From Erysipelotrichales bacterium (lineage in GTDB: Bacteria; Bacillota_I; Bacilli_A; Erysipelotrichales; Erysipelotrichaceae), in the NCBI GenBank assembly GCA_910576855.1, contig CAJTJP010000003.1:1-64000 (forward strand): 64,000 nt of DNA, in the 5' to 3' direction. Position 1 is the stretch's first letter. Each line of letters begins with the position of its first letter. The translations under genes and the position numbers were made by a program. This document shows positions 46,231 through 55,629 of the stretch, in pieces. A model generated the notes under the pieces. It saw only the letters and a program-made list of their open reading frames with translations. It was not told the origin of the DNA and searched no databases.

Positions 46231-46836
46231 ATGACGATTGAAAATAAATTAGGTATTCACGATTCATTAGAGCTTGCCCGCGTTGAAGAAAAAATCAGTA
46301 AGAAAAAGGCAAAGGAACTGTTTGACAATGCAATTCTCAATCAAGCTGATATCGGTACATTTGCTTCACTTCAAATCATTCATAAATTTTTATTTGATGA
46401 AATTTATGATTTTGCCGGCAAGCTTCGCGATGTTAATATTTCAAAACGCGGTTTTCATTTTGCGCCGCGAATCTATTTAGAATCAGCCTTAGCTGATATT
46501 GACCAAATGCCGCAAACAACCCTTGATGAAATCGTTGAAAAATATGTCACGATGAATATCGCTCACCCCTTTCGTGAAGGAAACGGACGAGCTGCTCGTA
46601 TATGGCTAGACCTAATTTTGAAAAAAGAGCTTCGTAAAGTCATCGATTGGAGTAAGATAGATAAAGAAGATTATTTACTTGCGATGGAACGTAGTCCGAT
46701 AAGAGATATTGAAATAAAGCATATATTAAAAGCTGCTTTATGTGATGATTATGATAATCGTGAAATTTATATAAAAGGAATTGATCACAGTTATTATTAC
46801 GAAGGATATTACAGTTTTAAAACAATCGATTTATAA
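46231..46836 (+). CDS. Fic-domain protein, class III (self-inhibited AMPylase type)
   Basis: This 201-residue protein has the complete Fic active-site motif HPFREGNGRAAR at residues 112-123, in which the His is catalytic and the following loop binds ATP for AMP transfer to target proteins. At the C-terminus SYYYEG (Ser187, Glu191, Gly192) matches the [S/T]xxxE[G/N] inhibitory motif placed, as in Neisseria meningitidis Fic, on a C-terminal helix. The length is also close to that of the meningococcal protein. It is the only complete plus-strand gene, alone between hslO and a shared terminator. Targets unknown; no separate antitoxin is needed for this class. Confidence 0.9.
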   Translation: MTIENKLGIHDSLELARVEEKISKKKAKELFDNAILNQADIGTFASLQIIHKFLFDEIYDFAGKLRDVNISKRGFHFAPRIYLESALADIDQMPQTTLDEIVEKYVTMNIAHPFREGNGRAARIWLDLILKKELRKVIDWSKIDKEDYLLAMERSPIRDIEIKHILKAALCDDYDNREIYIKGIDHSYYYEGYYSFKTIDL

Positions 46837-46842
46837 GAAAAA

Positions 46843-46887
46843 AACAGGCAATAGGACTGAATAATTTTTAAGTCACTATTACCTGTT
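46843..46887. terminator. Bidirectional terminator between fic and the GH36-like gene
   Basis: AACAGG-C-AATAG-GACT pairs with AGTC-A-CTATT-A-CCTGTT around a 15-nt loop. T-runs follow on both strands, so it can serve both convergent genes. 46888-46969 holds nothing further. Confidence 0.8.
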
Positions 46888-46969
46888 TTTCTTGGTTAAC
46901 TTTTTATCAGTTTCAACCTATTGATAAATACCTCAAACTAATTTTATAGATTACTAATGTAAAGAGATA

Positions 46970-49900
46970 TTAATCCTCTAAACATTTTTTCATTTTCTTT
47001 GTGAACAGAATCAGTACCGCACCTAACAAGATAAATGCCGAAGCACTGCTTGTGGTAAATGGCTGTGTTGACGTATCTTTGATTGGGGACTTATCGGTAT
47101 CATTTTTCTGTCCGCTTGAATCATTTGGTTTTAACGGCTTGTTAGGTTTGATTGGATTGATTGGAACAAGCGGACGATCTGGTTTGTCTGCATTATCAGG
47201 CTTTTCTGTTTCCTTATACGTAAATCGGAAGTTGTTCAGTTTACTAATCATTTCTGTTATATCAACTGAATTTCCATCTTTTATCAACGCTTTTGCAGAT
47301 TCTAACAGCGTTTGTGCTTTCACAGCACATTCTGCAGTTAATTCATCTGCCATCATTTTTTTCTTAAATACAGCGATAGCTTTATTTAATTCCGCTGTAC
47401 TGATAAGTTCTTGAGCATTTAATGCTTTTACCATATCAGCGATGCTTTCGGCAGTACCGTTTATTAATAATGCTTTCGCATTATCAAGCAATTCATTCGC
47501 TGCTTTAATAGTTGCTTCCGTATACTCATCACTATCAGCTATTTTACCTTCCAACGCAGCGATTGCCTTGTTTAAATCAATGGTACTTATTAATGCAGTT
47601 TCTGCTAGTTTATATTCATCAATCAGCTTTTCAATCAAAATATCGTTAGTAGTCGCGCCATCTTCAACCGCTTTTTTCAAACTCATTAAGGTTTGGTATG
47701 CCTTTTCATATAACGCATAAGATTCGCTTGTATAATTGCTTGCATCTTTTTTCACAATATCTTTTAAAGCGATGTTAATATAATCTAAATCGACATCTTT
47801 AGGTTCTGCATAAACATTAATTTCAGCTGCTGATGCATAATTACCTACAGACTCTAAATATTCAAGTTTAATTCCGTAAGCTGATACAGACTGATCTAAA
47901 ATCTTTGTATTCACTACATCAGAAGAATTGAATGTGCCTTCAGATACAATTTTTGTTTCATTGCCATCTTGATCTATCGCATAAAGATTATATTTAGATA
48001 AGTTACCATTACTGCTGCCTCCGCGACCGGTAAATTCAAATACTTTAAAGTTCTGTTCTTTACCAAAATCAATTTTGATCCAGTGATGATCACCATTTTC
48101 TATACATTTATCTTCGCCATGCCAGTTGGAGTGCCAATGACTGCGAGTGTTGCCGTCGATTGCTGATGTAGCATCAGAATCTCCTGATTCTCTATGAGCT
48201 TCTTCACTGCAAGCTGTTGCTGTCCAACCGGTACGATCAATCAATTTGTAAGTATCATCACTATTCAGATTTGCGGCATTTTCACGGGCAATCTCATAAG
48301 ACATTGCTTGATTGGCAATTTTCACTTCGCTCATAACTGCATTCAAGCCTTTAGAGCCCAATACAACGGCATCATTTGTTATACTGTCTTTATTGCCGTT
48401 ATCATAGAGTGATGCTCGCAGCTGTCCGTTTTCATAAAGCTTCAACATACCATTTGATTCTCGGCTGATAACGATTGCGTGCATTTCACCGTCGTTTACT
48501 GTTCCTTCAAAGTTTTGGTCAGTTTGTGTCGGTATATACGTTGAACTGATATTGGCAAAATTACCGGTTGCTTTCTGAGTAACAGTTGTTACTTCCTCTT
48601 TACTTGACAAAGTCTTATTACCGATTTTAGCCACGATATAGCCTTCATTATCAATCGTGATCTTAATATCTTTGCCTTGTTCTAAAATCGTTTGATTAGT
48701 TTCAGTTGTTTTAATATTGAAACTGATGCCAAACTCATCTGTCCCTTTAATACCATCATCGCTTATTTTTTTAGCCTCGTTAATTTCACTGAAATACTTG
48801 CCGGTAGCAGCATCAATCTGATCTCCGGTCAGTTCTGCAATGACAGCATTCTTATAAGCATGAAGCTCAATAACATCATTGAACGCAGTTCCATAAACGC
48901 TGTGAAGACTAGTACTTTCAATTGTGATATCATCAGCTTTTTTACATAATGGTTTTACAGTAACAATTTCATAAGTACGGTAATCATCCATTAATGTTAC
49001 AGATGCAACATTGTTATTGTTTATTGTAAAAGACGCATCATTATTTACTCGTTTATTGAAGCTAATTCGTACTGTATTATCGTCAATATTCTTCACATTG
49101 GTAACAACCGGTGCTGATGTATCCTTATGATTGAATTGGAATATTTTTGTTTCATGCGGTGCTAGCGTTACATCAAACGTATCATTATATGAAACTGTTT
49201 GTTTCATCATACCTGTTGTATACGGTTCAATCTGAATTACACTGGCGTTCTCCAATGCACTGATGGCACCGATCTCGCTGTTAATTGTTAAGCTGTATTT
49301 AGCTTCTGTATCTAGTGGATTAGTAAAAGAAATAATTCCCTCTGTTCCATTCCAGCTGGAATAACCATATACACCATTTTGCGGCTGATTGCCAAATAGT
49401 TTAGCATTCTTCAATATGTCATGATTGTTTTCCGCAAAATCCAGCACATCTGCCGTTACCTGCCATTTTGCTTCATTCATAAGCGATGGAGAATAATATA
49501 ATTCCCAGAATGCAGTACCGCGGACAGCATTTGCCATCAAATATTCTCTAAATACATCAGTCGTTGCCTTGCTTCCATCTGATACACCATAAATCGGATC
49601 ATGGTTATAAATATTCTTCATCGGGAACTGAATTTGATTTTGTTTATATAATTTATAATAAACTTGATCCCGATAATAGATTTTTTGTTCATGGCGTTCT
49701 CCGGTGCCTAATTGTCCTGTGTCACCAGAATCTTGTACCCAAATGGTATTTACCCACTGCAATAACCAAGGGCTTAAATTCACATAACAAGTCGCATTAA
49801 TAAATAAATTCGGATTCTGCTTTCTTACGTTATTAAATAAATCAATCCATCCTTCCCACATATCGGAAGTAAAATACATATTATTATCACCGCCGGCCAT

Positions 49901-52441
49901 ATGATCATGATTGGGATTATTGCAAGGTCTGGATGCAAAGCCATCCCATTTCCAATATTCAACATTAAAGCGCTTTTGAAAATCTAAAGCCATTTTTTCA
50001 AAGTTTTTAAGGTACTTGCGTGAACCGGTACAAATTACGACGCCTAATGCGGAATTATATTGAGCATCTGCTGTTCCGGAATCCTCCAAATAAAGCGCAA
50101 ATGGACCAAAGTGATTGTAGCCACCTTGCGGTCCAACCCAAACACCAAATGTAGCGCCGAATTTATCTGTTAAGGAACTGGATGTATATAATTCATTCGG
50201 GAACTTCGCATTAAACTCCCAAAATCCTGTTTGATTGGGCTCTGTTCCTGATGAACTGCCAGGTGATGTATAATAATTCTTACCGTTTACATTATAAGTC
50301 TTGCCGCTGTAATAGTTATTCCAGCCATCATCTACAACATATGAATCTAGCGGTTCTACTCCTTGAGCAGATAAACCTGCTTCAGCACCTAAGAAAGAAT
50401 CGGCAATACTGTCATCGGTGATATCCATCATATTATCATACCAGGAGTTATATTGCTTTCTGAAATCAGTAGGTGTCGCGATTTCTTCGATATATTCAAA
50501 GAAATCAGTCTGAACAACCGCTGTAGAAGTATCTCTTGCCGCACCGACAACATTTTGCCAGGACACAAACTTGCCGTCCGTAGTTAATTGATTGTCTTCT
50601 CTAAGCTTAGAAAATGTCTTGCCTGAATAATAACGAATTTGTGTCTCATTATTTTTAATAATTGTATCAGCTGCCGGGAATTCACTTCCCATAAAGAAAC
50701 CGTTCGCATAAATTGGTTGTCCTAACATCAATTCATGCTTACCAATCCACATAGAGGAAATTTGGCTGTCATCCGGACGGCACCAAACATCTACAGCATC
50801 ATCCGGTAATACGAAATGATCTTGATCAATATAATCAATTCGCGCAGTTTCTTCATTATCTACAGCTATTTCCACATAGGTACGCATATAATGATCTTCC
50901 GGCTCCAATACGGCAACTTGGCTGATTGTATACTCTGCGTTACCTAGTGTAATCGGTTGATAATTGATTGTTACTTTCTTACCGCCCTTGTCTGTTTCAT
51001 CAATAGTCGTATCCTGATAAGTTAATGTACTGGATAGGATCTTTTCATTAACGGCTAATTCTGTTCGATATTCCTCTCCTTGATAAGCATCAGAATAAAA
51101 GTTTAATTCTGCTGATGTAAACTCTTCAGCGGAACCCATTGAGCAATCGAGCTGCTTAATACGGATATAGCGTGTTGTATATGCTTTTAATAAATTAACA
51201 TACACACGATCACCCACATTATACAAACCATCTGCCTCATGTAAATGATAGGCACTCTGTGTGAATTCACCTTTGCCTGCAATATTCCAGGAATTGCCAT
51301 CATCACTCACATATACTTCAAATTTTCCCATTGTACCATTTGTACCATAAGCAGGATCATTGAAACCTGGTCGTTTATCAATAGAGAATGAACTGACTGT
51401 TTGTTCATTTCCTAAATCAATATCAACCGTAAACGGATTTCCGCTTTTTTGATACTCATTAGGATATGTGTTTAAATCGTTGTCAAACAATTTATCTACG
51501 CTTGCCTTTGGAAATAGAACTCCAGCTCCATTTGTGATAGTCGCGTTCCAGCCGGATTTATCAATTATCTGATTCGGTTCGACTACTTTCAAGGATTTCA
51601 ATTTCTTGGAATACAGTTTAATTTCACTGCTTGTAAATTCCTGCACTGTACCAAATGCAGCTGATTTTTGAATGATTCTGATCTTTTTGGCTGAAACTGT
51701 GCTGTTAAAATCAGTATAAACAGTATCACCTATGTTATGTAAAGTACCATCCTCATTACTATGCAGATTGTATTCCTCCGGCGTAAATTCACCTTCATGA
51801 ACCTTTTGCCAGTTTCCGTTGCCTTCTGCATCAATTTGTATTTCATATTGACCCATTGTACCATTTTTACCATAGTTAGCATCACTGAATCCCGGCCGTT
51901 TATTAACGGACATTGCCGCAATGTCTTTCGCTTCACCTAGATCAATTTCTAAGGTCATCGGATATCCCGATATAAGGTAATTATCGACATTATCATTAAG
52001 ATTATCATTAAATAATTTCGCAACTTCTGATGCAGCAAATCCTGTTCCGGCAGCATTTGTCAAAGTCGCATGATCAGCCCAATTAGTTCTATCTAATGCA
52101 CTGTCTGTATTGCCGATTATATATTCGGGAGCATTGAGAATCTCTTTTTCCGGTGATTCTGTCTTCGGATCCATTATACGATTAATGATAAAATCTTCTG
52201 ATCCTGTCTGTGGATTCAGTGTCGTATTTGCCCGCTTATTTTCTAAGCTTGAGGTCAAAATATGACCGTCTGAAATAGTCCAAGTTCTTTTTAAGTAGCC
52301 GTTACCAAGAGTAACACTGTTTGCATTGGCATCAGCTTTTACTGTTGTAGCTTCTCTTTCTTTAGCTTGAACCGCCGGCATAACTGATGTTAATGCCAAA
52401 GATAAAGCTATAGTGCTACGTATCATTGCTTTTACATTCAT
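46970..52441 (-). CDS. Secreted GH36-like glycosidase (alpha-galactosidase / alpha-N-acetylgalactosaminidase type)
   Basis: This 1823-residue protein has a signal peptide (about 1-26) and two discoidin domains (about 115-280 and 290-450) placed inside the N-terminal beta-sandwich region. A TIM barrel (about 650-1000) contains DSYVVDDGWNNY, then YWKWDGF with Asp833 as likely nucleophile, and WVQDSGDTG with Asp904 or Asp907 as acid/base. This KWD pattern is of clan GH-D (GH27/GH36) and lacks the VDVYG-type motif of GH101. A LamG-like domain (about 1190-1370), a third discoidin domain and FIVAR-type repeats follow, then a C-terminal helix and TKKMKKCLED. I infer removal of alpha-Gal or alpha-GalNAc from host glycans. 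AGGAGG precedes the ATG. Confidence 0.8.
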   Translation of the reverse strand: MNVKAMIRSTIALSLALTSVMPAVQAKEREATTVKADANANSVTLGNGYLKRTWTISDGHILTSSLENKRANTTLNPQTGSEDFIINRIMDPKTESPEKEILNAPEYIIGNTDSALDRTNWADHATLTNAAGTGFAASEVAKLFNDNLNDNVDNYLISGYPMTLEIDLGEAKDIAAMSVNKRPGFSDANYGKNGTMGQYEIQIDAEGNGNWQKVHEGEFTPEEYNLHSNEDGTLHNIGDTVYTDFNSTVSAKKIRIIQKSAAFGTVQEFTSSEIKLYSKKLKSLKVVEPNQIIDKSGWNATITNGAGVLFPKASVDKLFDNDLNTYPNEYQKSGNPFTVDIDLGNEQTVSSFSIDKRPGFNDPAYGTNGTMGKFEVYVSDDGNSWNIAGKGEFTQSAYHLHEADGLYNVGDRVYVNLLKAYTTRYIRIKQLDCSMGSAEEFTSAELNFYSDAYQGEEYRTELAVNEKILSSTLTYQDTTIDETDKGGKKVTINYQPITLGNAEYTISQVAVLEPEDHYMRTYVEIAVDNEETARIDYIDQDHFVLPDDAVDVWCRPDDSQISSMWIGKHELMLGQPIYANGFFMGSEFPAADTIIKNNETQIRYYSGKTFSKLREDNQLTTDGKFVSWQNVVGAARDTSTAVVQTDFFEYIEEIATPTDFRKQYNSWYDNMMDITDDSIADSFLGAEAGLSAQGVEPLDSYVVDDGWNNYYSGKTYNVNGKNYYTSPGSSSGTEPNQTGFWEFNAKFPNELYTSSSLTDKFGATFGVWVGPQGGYNHFGPFALYLEDSGTADAQYNSALGVVICTGSRKYLKNFEKMALDFQKRFNVEYWKWDGFASRPCNNPNHDHMAGGDNNMYFTSDMWEGWIDLFNNVRKQNPNLFINATCYVNLSPWLLQWVNTIWVQDSGDTGQLGTGERHEQKIYYRDQVYYKLYKQNQIQFPMKNIYNHDPIYGVSDGSKATTDVFREYLMANAVRGTAFWELYYSPSLMNEAKWQVTADVLDFAENNHDILKNAKLFGNQPQNGVYGYSSWNGTEGIISFTNPLDTEAKYSLTINSEIGAISALENASVIQIEPYTTGMMKQTVSYNDTFDVTLAPHETKIFQFNHKDTSAPVVTNVKNIDDNTVRISFNKRVNNDASFTINNNNVASVTLMDDYRTYEIVTVKPLCKKADDITIESTSLHSVYGTAFNDVIELHAYKNAVIAELTGDQIDAATGKYFSEINEAKKISDDGIKGTDEFGISFNIKTTETNQTILEQGKDIKITIDNEGYIVAKIGNKTLSSKEEVTTVTQKATGNFANISSTYIPTQTDQNFEGTVNDGEMHAIVISRESNGMLKLYENGQLRASLYDNGNKDSITNDAVVLGSKGLNAVMSEVKIANQAMSYEIARENAANLNSDDTYKLIDRTGWTATACSEEAHRESGDSDATSAIDGNTRSHWHSNWHGEDKCIENGDHHWIKIDFGKEQNFKVFEFTGRGGSSNGNLSKYNLYAIDQDGNETKIVSEGTFNSSDVVNTKILDQSVSAYGIKLEYLESVGNYASAAEINVYAEPKDVDLDYINIALKDIVKKDASNYTSESYALYEKAYQTLMSLKKAVEDGATTNDILIEKLIDEYKLAETALISTIDLNKAIAALEGKIADSDEYTEATIKAANELLDNAKALLINGTAESIADMVKALNAQELISTAELNKAIAVFKKKMMADELTAECAVKAQTLLESAKALIKDGNSVDITEMISKLNNFRFTYKETEKPDNADKPDRPLVPINPIKPNKPLKPNDSSGQKNDTDKSPIKDTSTQPFTTSSASAFILLGAVLILFTKKMKKCLED

Positions 52442-52552
52442 ATTGTCTTTTTCCTCCTATCACTCTACTATCAATCTGTATATTTTTCTAAGATACCTAT
52501 GCCCGCTCTCTCCTTTCTCATGCACTAGCCACTTGTATCGAAAATGTTTCAT

Positions 52553-52665
52553 AAAGTGTACATTTATAAAGGGCAAAATCATAAACAGAATATAAGAAAA
52601 GACATAAAAAAAACAGATATTTCCCATCTGTTTTAATATGTCTATAAATGTACACATTTATAGAC
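52553..52665 (-). promoter_or_regulatory. Leader of the GH36-like gene: two TGTACA sites around a hairpin
   Basis: At 52640-52665 GTCTATAAATGT and ACATTTATAGAC form a perfect 12-bp inverted repeat with a 2-bp centre. At 52553-52570 a second site reads AAAGTGTACATTTATAAA. Between them lies a terminator-like hairpin (52605-52633). The order site, hairpin, site parallels the leaders of A1, B1 and A2. On the minus strand TTATAGACAT directly precedes the hairpin region both here and in those leaders. Confidence 0.6.
52605..52633 (-). promoter_or_regulatory. Terminator-like hairpin in the GH36-like leader (possible attenuator)
   Basis: On the minus strand AAACAGAT, loop GGGAAAT and ATCTGTTT form an 8-bp stem running into eight T residues. 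It is 160 bases upstream of the start codon and separate from the ftsH terminator at 52866-52900. Confidence 0.65.
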
Positions 52666-52865
52666 ACTATTTTTTTGTTAAGATAGATTGATAGCGCTTT
52701 CCCACAAATAATTATACAACAATTTCTGTGCAATACATAATTTATTTTTGTACTTTTTAACATAAAATTTGCAGTTATTAATATCCTGCTTATTATAACA
52801 TATAATTGGTAATCTTAATTTGATTCTATGCACATCTAATCTATCCTAAAAAAATGAAATAATAA

Positions 52866-52900
52866 ATAAAAACAGATGCCTACTACTTTCAGCACCTGTT
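52866..52900 (-). terminator. Terminator of tilS-hpt-ftsH
   Basis: On the minus strand AACAGGTGC and GCATCTGTT form a 9-bp stem with one G-U pair and a 12-nt loop, followed by TTTATTTATT. It lies 11 bases after the ftsH stop. Confidence 0.8.
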
Positions 52901-52911
52901 TCCTATCACCG

Positions 52912-55035
52912 TTATGACTCTTTTGAATCTTCTCTATCCTTTTGTTCAGACTTTAATTCAGCCTTAACAATTTTTTCTGTTTTAGCTTCTGTATCAGCCT
53001 TTTTACGAGCAGTACGTTTTTTAGGAGCCGGTTTCTCTCCGACAACTTCTTCCATCGCTTCTTCAAAGGATGGTTTTTCTGTGACTTTTTTGGCTCTGGT
53101 ACGCTTAGGCTTTTCTGCCGGAGCTGCTTCATCCGCTTTAGAATCTGTCGTCTCAGCTGCATCATCGCCTTCGGCAGAGTCTTTCGCTGCAACAGCTTTT
53201 TCCTCATTTAACGGTGCGATAGTGCCATGATCGACCAAATTCATAATCTGTTCGTTTGTGATTGTTTCTTCCTCAATCAAGGTTTCCGCAATCAGCTTTA
53301 ACAAATCCATATTCTCACTGATCAGCTTCTTACAATTATCATAGCACTGGTTAATAATCATACGAATTTCCTTATCGATTTCAAAGGCAATTTCGCCTGA
53401 ATAATCATTTCCCTTGCCGTAATCACGACCGAGGAATACATTGCCGTTTGGATCATCGTATTGAACCGGACCGAGTGATGACATACCGAAGCTCTTTACC
53501 ATCATCTTCGCGATTTTAGTCACACGCTCAATATCATTAGAGGCTCCCGCAGAGATTTCATTGAATACGAGCTCCTCAGCGACACGGCCGCCCAACAAGC
53601 CGGTAATCTGTGCCAAGAAATCACTCTTTGTCGGCATCAGTTTTTCTTCTCGCGGAGTCATCAGATTATAACCGCCCGCATCACCGCGCGGAATGATCGT
53701 AACCTTTTGAACCATATCGGAATTTTCAAGTTTCAGCCCGATTACCGCATGTCCCGCTTCATGATAAGCAACTAAGCGTTTCTCCTTATCTGTATATTTT
53801 TTGGATTTTTTCGCAGGTCCCATCATTACACGGTCAATCGCTTCATCCAAATCATCCATTGTCACTAAATTACGATTATCTCGTACTGCAAGGATCGCGC
53901 CCTCGTTCAATACATTTTCCAAATCAGCTCCGGAAAATCCCGGGGTACGCTTTGCCAAATTTTCAAGCTTGACATCGCTCGCAAGTTTTTTATTGCGGGC
54001 ATGTACTTCAAGAATTTCCGTGCGCCCCTTTTTATCAGGCAGATTTACGGTAATCTGACGATCGAAACGACCGGAACGAAGCAATGCCGGATCTAATACA
54101 TCAGGGCGATTGGTTGCCGCAATAATTACGATACCGGTATTTTCACTCATACCGTCCATTTCAACAAGCAACTGATTTAAGGTCTGTTCACGCTCATCAT
54201 TACCGCCGCCCATACCGGCACCGCGCTGTCTGCCGACTGCATCGATTTCGTCAATGAATACGATACACGGAGCAGTTTGCTGGGCTTTCTTAAACATATC
54301 ACGGACACGGCTGGCTCCGGTACCGACAAACATTTCCACAAAATCAGAACCGGAAATGGAGAAAAACGGTACATCCGCTTCCCCGGCAACTGCCTTTGCC
54401 AACAACGTCTTACCGGTTCCCGGAGGACCTACCATTAACATCCCCTTAGGAATGCGCGCTCCCATATCGGTAAAGCGCTTCGGATTTTTCAAATAGTCAA
54501 TAATTTCTTTGACCTCTTCTTTTTCCTCATCACATCCGGCAACATCCTTAAAGCGTACTTTGACATTTCCTTCAATACGCGCTTTTGATTTACTGAATTC
54601 AAACGCTTTATTCGCACCGCCGCCGTTCATTTTTGAAAACATGAAGATGAACATACCGCCCAATAATACGATCGGTAAAATCAAGTTCAAAATCACACTT
54701 GTCATCATTTCGCTGCGGCTCGGATCGCTCGCTTCAACTACAGCTTCATTCTTTAACAATACACTGTCTAACCATAATTGATTCTCCGCTGTTTGCGGTA
54801 TCGTTACCGAAAAGCTTCTGATAGATCCGTTATCGTCATACTTACCGGATACATTGATCACAACACCGGTGATCGACATATCAGCTTCGGTTATCTTCAT
54901 CTTTTCGGCGTTTTTCCTAAACTCATTGTAGTTCATGGATTTATTGTTGTTGGAGCTTACCATTGAAAACATTACCAAAAAGATGGATATTACTATCACG
55001 TATGGTAAAGCACTTTTAAACTTTGAATGATTCAT
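52912..55035 (-). CDS. ftsH: ATP-dependent zinc metalloprotease FtsH
   Basis: This 707-residue membrane protease degrades damaged membrane and regulatory proteins. It has membrane helices at about 11-27 and 113-133 around an extracytoplasmic domain. The AAA domain has Walker A GPPGTGKT (residues 203-210) and Walker B FIDEID (260-265). Zinc ligands are in HEAGH (425-429). The last 90 or so residues are an unusual Lys/Glu/Ala-rich tail ([20 protein letters not shown] end) beyond the normal family length near 620-640. It follows hpt by 26 bases in the conserved tilS-hpt-ftsH cluster. Confidence 0.97.
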   Translation of the reverse strand: MNHSKFKSALPYVIVISIFLVMFSMVSSNNNKSMNYNEFRKNAEKMKITEADMSITGVVINVSGKYDDNGSIRSFSVTIPQTAENQLWLDSVLLKNEAVVEASDPSRSEMMTSVILNLILPIVLLGGMFIFMFSKMNGGGANKAFEFSKSKARIEGNVKVRFKDVAGCDEEKEEVKEIIDYLKNPKRFTDMGARIPKGMLMVGPPGTGKTLLAKAVAGEADVPFFSISGSDFVEMFVGTGASRVRDMFKKAQQTAPCIVFIDEIDAVGRQRGAGMGGGNDEREQTLNQLLVEMDGMSENTGIVIIAATNRPDVLDPALLRSGRFDRQITVNLPDKKGRTEILEVHARNKKLASDVKLENLAKRTPGFSGADLENVLNEGAILAVRDNRNLVTMDDLDEAIDRVMMGPAKKSKKYTDKEKRLVAYHEAGHAVIGLKLENSDMVQKVTIIPRGDAGGYNLMTPREEKLMPTKSDFLAQITGLLGGRVAEELVFNEISAGASNDIERVTKIAKMMVKSFGMSSLGPVQYDDPNGNVFLGRDYGKGNDYSGEIAFEIDKEIRMIINQCYDNCKKLISENMDLLKLIAETLIEEETITNEQIMNLVDHGTIAPLNEEKAVAAKDSAEGDDAAETTDSKADEAAPAEKPKRTRAKKVTEKPSFEEAMEEVVGEKPAPKKRTARKKADTEAKTEKIVKAELKSEQKDREDSKES

Positions 55036-55061
55036 AATGCTTATTGTCTCCTTTCAGCCTG

Positions 55062-55601
55062 TTATTCATAAAACTCAGGCTTTAATACTGCCACATAGGG
55101 CAAATGGCGAAAGTCTTGATCGTAATCAAGACCAAAGCCGATCACAAATTCATTGGGGATTTCAAAGCCGACATAATCAGCTTGAATATCTACTGTCCTG
55201 CGGCTTGGCTTATCCAACAGTGAAACGACCTTAACATCACTCGCTCCTTTGTTTTTCAGCATCTTTGTGACCTCTTTTAAGGTTCTGCCCGTATCAATGA
55301 TATCCTCAACCAATAAAATTGATAAGCCCTTTACCGAGCCGTCTAAATCTTTGTTGATTTTGATATCACCGATAGATTCTGTTCCCTGATAGCTGGAAAC
55401 ATCCATAAAATCAAATTGGATATCCATATCCATATATTTAACCAGCTCCGCAAGGAACGGAACACTGCCCTTTAATAACGCTACCAAATAAGGCTTTTGC
55501 TTCTTATTTCGATAATCCTCGCAGATTTCCTGCGCTAATTCTTTACAGCGCTTTGTGATTTCTTCCTGTGAAACAAGTATTTTCTCAACTGCATGATGCA
55601 T
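55062..55601 (-). CDS. hpt: Hypoxanthine phosphoribosyltransferase
   Basis: This 179-residue purine-salvage enzyme converts hypoxanthine or guanine and PRPP to IMP or GMP. The PRPP-binding motif is VLLVEDIIDTGRTL-like (seen as LLVEDIIDTGRTLKEV, residues about 94-109), and the base-binding region contains DYVGFEIPNEFVIGFGLDY. AGGAGG lies 9 bases before the ATG. It is in the tilS-hpt-ftsH order typical of Firmicutes and just downstream of tilS. Confidence 0.96.
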   Translation of the reverse strand: MHHAVEKILVSQEEITKRCKELAQEICEDYRNKKQKPYLVALLKGSVPFLAELVKYMDMDIQFDFMDVSSYQGTESIGDIKINKDLDGSVKGLSILLVEDIIDTGRTLKEVTKMLKNKGASDVKVVSLLDKPSRRTVDIQADYVGFEIPNEFVIGFGLDYDQDFRHLPYVAVLKPEFYE

Positions 55602-55629
55602 GAATTCTATCCTCCTACAAATATATAGC

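Noticed and set aside
46970..52441. GH101 endo-alpha-N-acetylgalactosaminidase
   Set aside because: Size, discoidin and FIVAR domains fit GH101, but the barrel motif is KWDG with an acid in WVQDSGDTG, which is the clan GH-D pattern. The VDVYG-type GH101 motif was not found.
52460..52763. Small open frames in the leader of the GH36-like gene
   Set aside because: Two overlapping frames translate to low-complexity Tyr/Ile/Lys-rich peptides without ribosome-binding sites, and they cover the hairpin and palindrome.
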